Below are positions 23,471 to 32,889 of a stretch of 64,000 nucleotides of DNA, one piece after another. The position numbers and the translations under genes are program-made. Each line of letters begins with the position of its first letter. Positions within the stretch are counted from its first letter, which is position 1. A model generated the notes under the pieces. It saw nothing but the letters and a program-made list of their open reading frames with translations, was not told the origin of the DNA and did no database searches. Origin of the DNA: Hetaerina americana. Its lineage: Eukaryota > Arthropoda > Insecta > Odonata > Calopterygidae. The stretch is from positions 15,371,975-15,435,974 of the forward strand of contig JAKTNV010000011.1 of assembly GCA_022747635.1 (NCBI GenBank), in the 5' to 3' direction.

Positions 23471-23795
23471 TGTATACACGTATAGATATTCACGTAAATT
23501 ACGGCGTAAGAATTATTATCTGCCAACATGACACCGTACAATATCACTCCCCGTTTAAAATCATGTTTCATCCCCATCGCTAACAGTCAATTATCGCCTA
23601 CGGGCAGTAATTATTGAGTTTATAACCTAGTTGGTCCTTTGTGCAGTGGCTAACCTAAGATTGTAATCAATGCTCCTTTTTAAAGGAAAGGTTTGAAATA
23701 AGTCTCCTTGTATATGGCTGCGTAGATTTTCGCGGCGGTGGCTTGAAGAATTCTGCATGTCCGGGTTTTCACCGCGTTGTTGTTTGAAGCCGACA

Positions 23796-23829
23796 ACAGT
23801 TTCGCCGAAGTTTCATCCGGCGTCTTCAG
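23796..23829 (-). other. Hammerhead-like motif, left arm
   Basis: Mirror image of the right-arm motif. Read on the minus strand it gives CTGAAGA (23829-23823), a GCCG/CGGC stem and GAAA (23803-23800). Confidence 0.5.
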
Positions 23830-24125
23830 GTCGAAGATGAGGGACTCAGATTTTGGCCGTCCTTATATAGGTGGTCCCGTCCAAGTGCTGCTCTCTGATT
23901 GGTCCTTTTTCGGAGGACTCTCTTCCACGCGTTGTGGAGATGGTAGCCTTCATCTCTATTGAAATTCGCCGGGTTTTTGGCTATCTCAATAGCTTCTCTA
24001 ATAGCTCAATAGCTTCTCTCGCCTAATCAGAGAAGCTATTGAGATAGCCAAAAACCCGGCGAATTTCAATAGAGATGAAGGCTACCATCTCCACAACGCG
24101 TGGAAGAGAGTCCTCCGAAAAAGGA

Positions 24126-24166
24126 CCAATCAGAGAGCAGCACTTGGACGGGACCACCTATATAAG
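24126..24166 (+). promoter_or_regulatory. Candidate Pol II promoter: CCAAT and TATA boxes
   Basis: GACCAAT at 24124-24130 and CTATATAAGG at 24158-24167, spaced as in a simple Pol II promoter. The inferred start lies close to the hammerhead-like motif 30-60 bp downstream. The left arm has the same pair pointing the other way (about 23862-23902), so the two promoters would fire away from the centre. Confidence 0.45.
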
Positions 24167-24198
24167 GACGGCCAAAATCTGAGTCCCTCATCTTCGAC

Positions 24199-24229
24199 CT
24201 GAAGACGCCGGATGAAACTTCGGCGAAAC
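24199..24229 (+). other. Hammerhead-like ribozyme core, right arm
   Basis: CTGAAGA (24199-24205) matches the CUGANGA core. After one base, GCCG (24207-24210) can pair with CGGC (24221-24224) as stem II, followed directly by GAAA (24225-24228) and C. Core residues are all present; the extra unpaired base before stem II is atypical. Self-cleaving hammerheads of this kind are known in pseudo-LTRs of Penelope-like elements. Stems I and III were not verified. Confidence 0.5.
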
Positions 24230-24299
24230 TGTTGTCGGCTTCAAACAACAACGCGGTGAAAACCCGGACATGCAGAATTCTTCAAGTCTCCTTGTAGCT

Positions 24300-26285
24300 G
24301 GTTACTTTAAAAAATGATTCCATTGAAAAAGGAAACTTTTTTAATTTGTTTTTTCAGCCTTATTTTTATTTTTAAAATATGATCGTTTTTTCCCTTAAAA
24401 CTTGGTTTTTTCTAATTTATTTTACCAAGGGAGATTTTTGCTAGAATAAAAATATTTGAACAGCACATTGCCATTGGTTAATAAAGGTTCAATGAAGCAG
24501 ACTTAAAACCTTGGTGTAATTTCATTAATTGTACCCAATGCATTACATTAATAGGGTCCTAAATTTCTTTAGCTCTTTGAAATAATCGGTAATTGGATTA
24601 AATGAATTGAACGAGTGCTTCAGTGTGTAGAAGATTAAGTATTTAAGTCCGATGTTAATTCATTGTATTTATTTATGATGGAGGTGTTTTTTTCTACCAG
24701 CATAAAAATTGAATCCAATCATCTTGAAATTTCTTATGCAGTAAGCTCTTTTTAAGCTGTTGTTCCTCCAGATTTTTTCTCCCTTCTTATATGAAAGGAG
24801 GGTGGTGATAAATTGGATTGTCCCTATACGTCGCGCCAGTTTCCCCTACCCTGGAGGCGATTAATACCTCGTTCGTAAACAAGATGAGTAGAATAAAATC
24901 AGGAGTCAATTCTTTTCGTTTGAGATGAGTAAAAAATTCTCTTTCGTTTTCTCGTAAAAAAATGCGTGTTTTATTGAATCGTAAAAAAGGCTCGGAATGA
25001 GGTAAGTCGTTTACTAAATTGAAAACTTGTAAAACCATCTTCCTTCCATATTTTTTATACGAAAGTTAACGAAAAATTTATAAAATGTAGAATTAGATAA
25101 TTTAAATTTTTATGTTCTCATCTTAATATTTTTTCCATCCAAGTTTGCATAAATGGAATGATAGGAGGATTATTCCCTGCTCCCATTTGAATCTGTATTC
25201 GTATTGCTGATTTTTTTTAAATTCAGTTTTAATCTATTTCCTTGGAACAATTTGGTAAGGTCCTTTAATGCCTTGCAAGTGTACAAATACTCTTTTAACC
25301 GGTATATTCACCGATGAATTAGTTGTCAACATATTGATATAAGCATTTTGGGAGCAATTTTTCTATCAAAAAAAGAAAACATTTTTCTTACGTGTACAAT
25401 ATAAAAATATAAGTCCGGCCGATACACTTCCTTGGGGTATGTCTATATTTTTCTTATTTTAGTATTTACTTAAATTTATTTTTGTTCCTTGAACTCATTC
25501 ATTCGTATAATCTCTGAACTATTCTATGAAAATGCCTCCTGATTTGCAGTGTTCCACATTTTTATTAAAATACCTCCATTTAGTTACATATCCTCTTTTG
25601 AGGTCCTTCATCATATTTGTTACAATTTTCTCATCATTAAAATCCCTTATCTACTGAAAAATAGTTGTATTACAATTTCATTATTGATATCTTTCCTAAT
25701 ACCTGCATGTTGTGAAAAGTACATGTTATTACCCAGGAATGCTTACCAAATGATTTCTTTGAGTTCTTTAGGTTTTGTGGGATTATTTTTGAGATAGGCA
25801 TTACGAGTATAGTGGATAGTTCCCATTCATCAATAATTTTACCTGATGTTAGGTATGAATTTTATTTTTATTCCAATGAATTTAAGTATCTCTGCCATTA
25901 TTTGCTATTGTATTTTTTGGCTTTTATATTATCTTTAGTTTTCCTTGTGATTGTAAAATTATTTATTTATGTAGTTATTTATTCAACAAAGCAAAACGCC
26001 AAGCCAAAAACGGCAAAAAGGAGTTTACATTGACTGACAGGCAATGCATATAATATACTGTATATTAAGAAAAAGGAAAGGTGAGAGCAATAAAAAAATG
26101 AAAAATTAACAAAAGAAATGAAAAGAATAGCTATGAGATATCAGGAGAGTACATATGCAAGCTGAGAGTGCTAAATGGCTTATTTGGCGTTTAAGGAAGG
26201 AGGTGAAAGCGGTGAGTGAGGAAGAGAGGTCCAGGGAAGGATACTGAATGGTTAGGGAACTGAATGTAATGGGGAGTCGATAGAA
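24300..26285. other. No recognisable gene; very AT-rich
   Basis: No domain homology. Open frames at 25549-26033 are hydrophobic low-complexity products of T-rich DNA. Confidence 0.55.
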
Positions 26286-26289
26286 TAGG

Positions 26290-26790
26290 TAATGTTGAGA
26301 GATCGAGAGACGGAAATTTGGAATCTGCATCCGACTCAAGTTACGTGTTGGTCGAGGGGGAGCACACCTCAAGCCAAGATTTTCCAACCGACTGCCGCCT
26401 CAGGCTTCGTCCCTCCTATATATCCATCCAGCCGCCGTATGGGCGGCCGATCTGGCATAGGGAGGAAGGACGGTCCGAGACAGACGGTCGGCCGGATTAT
26501 CGGCGGTGGAGATGTACTGCCAGGTCACAACTTGTGACATTTCCTTTATTGCACTTAAATACATATATTTTACATCAGGGTTATTAAAAACCACTCCTTT
26601 TCCCTTGCAAAGGGAATGGACCACTGCCATATTATCGCAATACATCGTTATTTTACAAATTCTGGGAGCCAATTGGGCTGCATGTAGGAGGGCCATCAGG
26701 GCCGCATATGCCTCGGCCTCCAAAATGGGAATTGTGTCGTCGAATGGAAAGTCGTTGGTATGGTGAGTTCCGTTGAAGATGCTATGTTAG
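26290..26790 (-). pseudogene. Retroelement RNase H-like fragment
   Basis: The minus strand carries an RNase H fold piece. LEAEAYAALMALLHAAQ supplies the conserved Glu, MYCDNMAVVHSLCKGKGV supplies the second acidic position, and WQYISTADNPADRLSR is the terminal motif seen in LTR, DIRS-like and related retroelement polyproteins. The open part is 107 codons (26400-26723), and similar sequence continues past it in other frames. No RT, integrase or LTR is recognisable on either side, so the parent element (Ty3-, BEL- or DIRS-like) cannot be assigned. Confidence 0.5.
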
Positions 26791-26989
26791 AATAGTTATA
26801 ATACAATCTAACGTACAACAGGAATCAAAATAATGAGCGAGATCAGAGATATAGATAGTTTTTTTCATTTGGCATTTTATTGCTAGCACAAACAGTACAT
26901 TACGACTTTTCTTAGCTTTGTCTAAAAAGACTCAGCCTCCCGCCCCATGCTATAACTAACCAACCTTTAATTTCACATTCTTCCTTCCT

Positions 26990-27490
26990 CCCTTCATATC
27001 GTCCAACATCCCTGTCTTTCCTATTTCTGCCCTTTCCTCGCTCGTCTAGCATTCTACCCTCTTTCATAATCTTTAAAATAGGACTGTCTATCAATTGCTT
27101 TGTATCCATCTTTGCTGCCTCCGTTGATTTTCTCCCAAACATTCTTTCTAATCTCCAACCATGCTTACCTCTTCCTCGTTTGTTTTCCTTTCCGTCCATT
27201 TAACTTTTCCATTCTTATCCTTACCCACATTCCAAAAGCCTCCAATCTACGTCTGTTATCCTGCATCAATAACCACATTTCCGCACCGTACAAAACACAG
27301 TTCAATTACAGAGTTTTGACAAGTCTGTTGCTAACATCCTTACTCAACTTTCCTGTCATCAAATCTCTCATCCTTGCAAAAGTTTCCTTGCCCAACGAAA
27401 TTCTTCGCTTTATGTTTTTACTACTTTGACAATGTCGGCTCAGGACACTTCCTAGGTAGGTTAACTGTTCCAACTGCCCTAGTTTATCCT
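26990..27490 (-). mobile_element. RTE LINE 3' fragment
   Basis: The minus strand contains the C-terminal end of the RTE ORF: MDGKENKRGRGKHGWRLE, a KMDTKQLIDSPILKIMKEGR stretch and a GRNRKDRDVGRYEGRKEE tail (26912-27199), preceded by the fingerprint region at 27200-27480, where FARMRDLMTGKLSKDV is recognisable. Frameshifted. It overlaps the RT C-terminus of the copy at 49623 and extends beyond the point where that copy is cut off. Confidence 0.75.
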
Positions 27491-27499
27491 AGTGTTTGT

Positions 27500-29395
27500 T
27501 TTCATCTCGTTCATTTTATTTTTACCATTCTCCACTACTATATTTCCGTTCTCCACCTATTTAATCATCTTCAACGACTAAGTTTTTGAGGTCTGAAACA
27601 TTAATAGAGAGGAAAGTGTGAACTCACCGGCTAAAATATATTTCCCGTCATTTAGAAAAACATTCTGAAATTCTCTGACCTCTCTGGTACCACGGAATAT
27701 CTGTTTTTGACGGTTTTTTTTCCAGTTTTTACAGCTAGGTCGAAATCCTGAGAAGCCTATATCCTAGAGAAAGGGGAATATTTAAACACATCTTGAGGAT
27801 ACACGACTTTCCCTCCCCATTCCCGAAGACTTAAAAAGGTTCCGAAAAACAAGACCTTATAAGTGACACATCAAGTTTGATGAAAGGCATTGGGATGCCG
27901 TAAAGATTCGAAAGGATATTAGGTACGGATGATGGGCCAAAGGGCTAGGTAATCGAAAAATTAAGGATCATAAGGGAGAATATTACCTATTTAGCTGCCC
28001 CTCTCCCACCCCCGCTGGAGAGGGAGCCATTCTACTGGAGAAAAGGCAGACGACAGACATAAAAGGGGGCGTTAATCAATTTACCGCCTCATGTCGACGT
28101 CGAAATGGCTGATAAGAGGAGAAGGTCTTTCGGGAGAACATTGAAGATGGCGGCCACTGAAATACGTAACGAAGGCGAAGGAAAGAGGCAGTATTCCGTA
28201 AAAAAAAACTCAGGGGAATAGAACGGGTGGTGGGTGGTAAAAACGTGGGCGGTAAAATGGAGAGTTGGAAATGAGTGCGGGGGATCATGAAGGAGAGCCG
28301 TAGAAGAGGAGCCATTACCGCACCGGTTATTTAAACACGCCTTTTATTCTGTTTTTCTCATTGTTGACGTTGCTACGGCGCAATAGATGAGACTAAGTAC
28401 ACAGTTTTTTGACGACTTGATTTGTTGATGAAGGAGCAAATTTTATGTAAAAAAATTGGCGAAAAATATATTAATATTACAATATTAAAAGATGAACGCA
28501 TTATATAAATTTATATTTTGTTATTTATAATAAAATTGTGTAGGAAAAATATTGAAAGGTCGAATGATTATTCCAGTTTTCAGTTTTGTAAACAGCTGAC
28601 CTCATTCCGAAGCTATAATCAAATGTGCTTTAGTAAAACAACCGTATTTTTTATGAGGGAAGGATGGAGTATTGCTTATCCCAGACTAAAAGAATTTCGT
28701 CCAGATTTTTATCTCTTATTTAAAAACATCCCAAAGGAATGTTTAGAGAAAACCAAATATTAGAGTATCAAATGGAACTAAGACACCTCGGTGTGATAAA
28801 TGACTCCTTATAGTTTCAAAACTACGAAAACTGGGAATTTGAAAAAAAAAATATTGCAACGATATCCGAAGTGATTTTTTATTTATGCCGACCAGAATTG
28901 TTGCAGTCAAATCGATATTTGTTCTGCACTTTCATTACTATATCAATCGTCTTTTAAACACCGCCGGGAAAATATTTAAAAAACTAGAATTTACGATGAA
29001 GGTTTTTGAGGAATACGCTAAACCAATACAGTTGATGCGAAGGTTGGGTTGATTGGAGGATAGAGATTAGACGGAGGATGGACTTCTCTCTTAGTTCTAA
29101 GCCCCACAAAACTTCGTTACCAACAACCTCACAACTCAACAAATCGACATTTAGTTGAGTGAATGCCATCCAATTCGGTATTTGAAAAATGATGCCTATG
29201 CGATTTATACACTATTTACCGAATAATATTAACTGGGAGGGCGAATTTAAAATTTAGACATATATACACACACACTCAAGGATAGAGATATAAGGAAAAG
29301 TGATATGAACGCACATAAATGAAGAACATAGGAATGTTTGGAAAGGTACAATTCTATTCAACGGTGGTGCGACACTTGACAATTAGAGTTAAACT
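27500..29395. other. No recognisable gene
   Basis: Unique AT-rich DNA with a slightly GC-richer patch at 27990-28320. No domain homology. Confidence 0.5.
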
Positions 29396-29397
29396 TA

Positions 29398-30080
29398 AGA
29401 ACATCCAAGGTGATGAATTTTCGGAAGAATAGTAATTCTCTCCTGAACGCCTGCTGCATCGGGAATACCTATGTGGAATGTGTAGACTCGATTGAATACC
29501 TAGGAGTTACCCTCACTCACTACCTCTCCTGGGTGAAACACATACGGGAAATATTTCGAAAAGCTAACAAAAAATTAAGATTTATTAGAAGATATTAGGA
29601 AAATGTGTTGAAAAGGTCAATGAGAAATATTATCTTTTGCTGGTTAGTCCTCATTTGGAGTTTAAGAAGATGCCTCGATAGTTTCACTGGCTAGAGCACT
29701 CGGTCGGACATCGAGGGATCCAGGTTCAAATCTCGGTCAAGGCAATGAATTTTATGCTTTGGAATTGTTGCATTGTAATACACACTTAGCGGATGACTCC
29801 GTTAAAAGTTACTGCCGCGGCATCTCCTGCAGTTTCTTGGAATATGCTGCATTCAATATACATAAAGTATATACACGTAGGATCTTCATAAAGTTGTAAT
29901 AATTGCCGAATTGGGTCGCGTGCAGCGTAGTGGAGCTAGATTTATAAAACGTTTTGATGATAAACTTAGTAGCGTATCCAAGATATTAGAGGAGGTAGGC
30001 TGGGAATCACTCATGGAGCGAAGGTTAAATTACAGATTGAAGCTCTTGCATAAATTGAAAGGGAAGGGAAGCGGCTTAGT
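29398..30080 (+). mobile_element. CR1/L2-type LINE 3' fragment interrupted by a SINE
   Basis: The plus strand encodes RT C-terminal blocks: YVECVDSIEYLGVTLTHYLS and WVKHIREIFRKANKKLRFIR (29410-29590), then after a roughly 220-bp interruption RVQRSGARFIKRFDD and EEVGWESLMERRLNYRLKLL (29911-30060). The interruption contains a family 2 SINE. The fragment ends in a TA-rich array at 30084. Confidence 0.78.
29672..29800 (+). repeat. tRNA-derived SINE, family 2, nested in LINE fragment
   Basis: Begins GATGCCTCGATAGTTTCACT, with an A-box-like GGCTAGAGCACTCGG and a B box GGTTCAAATCTCGGTC, followed by a short body with TTGTTGCATTGTAAT. It shares the CTCGGCCGGACAT head region with 63448. It lies inside coding homology of the LINE fragment, so it inserted later. 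Confidence 0.68.
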
Positions 30081-30083
30081 ACA

Positions 30084-30128
30084 ACATTATATATTATATA
30101 TATATATATATATAAATATATATATATA
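30084..30128. repeat. TA-rich microsatellite
   Basis: TATATTATATATATA with two interruptions, at the end of the LINE fragment. Confidence 0.9.
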
Positions 30129-30399
30129 GTGCTATTATATACTTCTACTATTTATACATAGTAGAAGACAGCATATTTAGACAGCCTAATTGTGTAACAT
30201 AGACTTGAAAGTTTTAATTGAAGAACGGGATTCACAATTACTATTTATTCCCAATCCATTTATGATTGACACGCCCGTCTTCCTTTTCCTGTTTTGAATT
30301 TAGTTAACTCCTAAGAACCCACATGCATCTTCCTCTTCGGTTGTTTCCTTTTTATCCTCAGTCCACGCTCTTCGTCGGACAACGCTGTCATTGATAAGG

Positions 30400-30884
30400 T
30401 TTTAGGAAACCACGGAAACACCTATTGACGGGGTGTTGTGAGGGGATGAGCTTTTTTTCTCTTTTATTATCGCCTGGGGAACTGATAAACTCAGAAACAT
30501 ACACACTGTGTGCCGACATGTCCGAACGCGAAAGAGCGAGACGATGGACTTGGGAGGAAAATATTAAGCCGCGGATCCCAAATTTCATTCAAGCTAAACC
30601 GAGTCATTCCGCTCCTCGTTTCCCTCTTACGGGTTTCCTCTCTCGCCCCCTCTTGTAACTTTCAACCCCGCTCAGAGGAAGGGAAGGAGAGGAAAAAATT
30701 GCACTGGCAACCCCGCCCCTCCCCCGGACATGAAAGGGGAGTTTGGAAAGCGGGGAGGGCAATGTGGCGTTCTTCGGAAAGGGAGGTGGAAGGAAAACAG
30801 TTCGCCAGGCAAGTGAAGATAGAAAAAAATGCGAAAATGTGAACGTAACCACTGCGCGTCGTTTGGGTATCGTCTCCGTCCTCG
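30400..30884. other. GC-richer unique patch
   Basis: Purine-rich on the plus strand and CpG-containing, with overlapping meaningless frames on both strands. No homology. It resembles in composition the patches at 12.9-13.9, 34.8-35.3, 48.7-49.2 and 59.1-59.5 kb. Confidence 0.4.
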
Positions 30885-30965
30885 GATTTTATTTTAGTAT
30901 CCTGCAAACCACCGCTATGGTGTGTGGTAGGGGGTGTATACACACCAGACTAACGGATGAGATAA
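30885..30965 (-). mobile_element. LINE 3' terminus fragment
   Basis: Only the last 70-80 bp of the CR1/L2-type element: TTAGTCTGGTGTGTATACAC on the minus strand through the GCAAACCACC terminus, next to ATTTTATTTTAG. A severely 5'-truncated insertion. Confidence 0.7.
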
Positions 30966-31224
30966 CTTTTGAGATACCTTTCCCATTTCGTTGGTTTTAA
31001 TAAATTACCATTTAAATTTAGGTTATATTTGCTTGTCTGATGTAAAACAATGATCAAGTTACCTACGCCATATTGACACACAACCGGTACATACTACAAC
31101 ATACATAAACAACGCCAACCGCTTATTACTTTTATCAGCAGAGAATGAGACAAAAGTGATTCCCGACGCCAGTACATTTTATTGGCATTGACCCACGTTA
31201 ATGGAAATGAGATAATATTGTTTA

Positions 31225-31785
31225 GTTTATAACAAAACTATTGGAAGAGTACTGGTTAAATGTGATGGAAAGGTCAAAGAGAAGTATTATCTGTCGCTGG
31301 TCAGGTCTCATTTAGAATATGCTGCAAGTATATGGGATCCTCACAAAGTTGGATTAATTGCCGAATTGGATCGCCTGCAGCGTAGAGGAGCTCTATTTGT
31401 AAAACGTTGTTATGATAAACTTATTGGCGCATTCAAAATATGAGAAGAACTAGGCTGGGAATTTGTCTCGGAGCGAAGGTTACATTACAGATTGAAACTC
31501 ATGCATAAATTGGGAGGACGTTCTTTAGTAGTGATGTTGAAAATGTATTTTCACCCCCATCGTACTCTAGTAGGCGAGATCAGGTCAATAACATTGAAGA
31601 TATTAATAAGTATTAGAACAGAGATATTAAAGATGTCATTTTTTCCGCAAATGATAAGGAATCAGAATTACCTTTTCCGACTACGGTAGGGCCATATTCG
31701 GGTTAAAAATTAGTCTGGTGTGTATTCACCCCCTGCCACACACACCAGCGGCGGCTTGCAAGGTACTAAAATAAAAAAAAATAAA
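31225..31785 (+). mobile_element. CR1/L2-type LINE 3' fragment with 3' terminus
   Basis: The plus strand gives LVRSHLEYAASIWDPHKVG, LDRLQRRGALFVKRCYDK and LGWEFVSERRLHYRLKL (31290-31500). A stop replaces a codon at 31441. The fragment then runs into the 3' UTR and the shared terminus at 31710-31785 (TAGTCTGGTGTGTATTCACC), followed by an A-rich tail. The tail and the defined 3' end make this the best local guide to the family's end. Confidence 0.8.
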
Positions 31786-32149
31786 TCTTATGCGTCAAAA
31801 TTGGTTTGGACTTTATATTTTTGAATACACACGACTCCTTTCTTGTCCTTTATTACACAAAATTGTCATTGCATTTTTTTTTAAGATTTTCATCGGGCGA
31901 GGAGGATTTCGCTTACGCAAACGCCTTTTTTGCGGATAAATACATAAATGACTGTTTGGAAGGGTTAAAAAAGTACTGCATCGCTGAAAAAAGGGTTTTG
32001 TCTTCAAAGGAGACTATGTTGAAAATAACAATAAATTTGAAGAAAAAATGTCTCCCTTATTGGAAGGCCGGAACCCTTTCAAACTTCTCACGTAATGTTT
32101 TTGAACGAAGTATCCGATCAAATCGCATTTTTCGTCATTGTTGGTATTA

Positions 32150-32240
32150 AAGTATAGTGGTTATAGCGCTAGGCTACTGACCATTGTGTTTGGTTTAGTC
32201 TCTGGGTAAAGCTGAGGATGCCCACAAATCAGACATGGCT
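32150..32240 (+). repeat. Possible SINE fragment, family 4
   Basis: GTGGTTATAGCGCTAGGCTA resembles an A-box-containing tRNA head, and GTTTGGTTTAGTCTCTGGGT is a decayed B box. No tail was identified. Confidence 0.4.
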
Positions 32241-32359
32241 GAATGATTTTACGTCTTCCAGATTGTATTCCGATGCAACGAAGGCGGCCTAAAAGGAACA
32301 TATCCCCCCAATCCTAATAAGGGTCAATGTCACGCATCCCCAAAGAAAAGGCTATGAGA

Positions 32360-32885
32360 TTTTCCAGAAATAGTAAGGCACAGGTAAATATTTGAAGAGG
32401 AGAACAAAATCTGCAATAGTTGGAACAATTTTCCTATCGTAGAAGTGTTTTGGACCAAGATGGTCAAAGTAGTGAGGGCCATAAGAAGGAATACATTTGG
32501 CGAAAAAGTTTTCACAAGGAGGAGGGAGTTGCTGAGAGGGATGTTGTGTAAGATTGTCAAAAAAAGATTAATGCAGTCTTTGGTATGGAGCGTAGTTTTT
32601 CACGGCATGAAAACATGGTCATTGAATCAAGACGATAGGGGAAGATTTGAATGTCGGCGTGGAGAAGGGCGTCAAAGTTGAAATGGAGAGAGAGGAAAAC
32701 GAAAGAGGAAGTGGTGGGCATAGTTGACGAGGAGAGAGGATTATTGGGGGAATTCAGATGGAGGCAGGATAGATGGATGTGGAAAATTTTGACTGGAAAT
32801 GGGATGTTTAAGACTGTAAAAGGATGGAAAATATCATGCAAACAAGGAAGGGTTAGGAATAGGCTTGTTGGATGGAATTAGGGGT
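32360..32885 (+). mobile_element. RTE LINE 3' fragment
   Basis: The plus strand resembles the post-RT region of the copy at 52380-52640: VLDQDGQSS-like, GEKVFTRRRELLRGMLCKI, LVWSVVFHGMKTWSLNQDD, then RWMWKILTGNGMFKTVKGW, KQGRVRNRLVGWN. It covers the C-terminal tail lost from the 49623 copy. Frameshifts near 32440 and 32650. Confidence 0.78.
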
Positions 32886-32889
32886 AAGC

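Larger units (their letters stand above)
23713..24283. mobile_element. 571-bp foldback insertion with 258-bp inverted arms
   Basis: Two arms, 23742-23999 and 24029-24286, are inverted copies of each other, with the same 61-codon translation in each (23777-23962 and 24066-24251) and no mismatch found where I compared them. The loop is 29 nt. The insert is bounded by a 13-bp direct repeat, AAGTCTCCTTGTA, at 23700-23712 and 24284-24296, consistent with a target site duplication made by a retroelement; the right arm overlaps the duplication by 3 bp. A 29-bp segment on the left (23713-23741) is not mirrored. Each arm carries, reading outward, a CCAAT box, a TATA box and a hammerhead-like motif. 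I infer a Penelope-type pseudo-LTR derivative inserted in head-to-head form; the sequence alone does not prove the parent family. The 61-codon frame is not a gene. Confidence 0.75.

Noticed and set aside
23777..24251. Two identical 61-codon frames as a duplicated small gene
   Set aside because: They are the two arms of the palindrome; the frame covers promoter-like and hammerhead-like sequence, so coding is unlikely.
29672..29760. Genuine tRNA gene (also 16290, 41730, 63450)
   Set aside because: A- and B-box-like elements are present but no cloverleaf with acceptor stem can be drawn, and related copies with shared non-tRNA tails recur, so these are SINEs.
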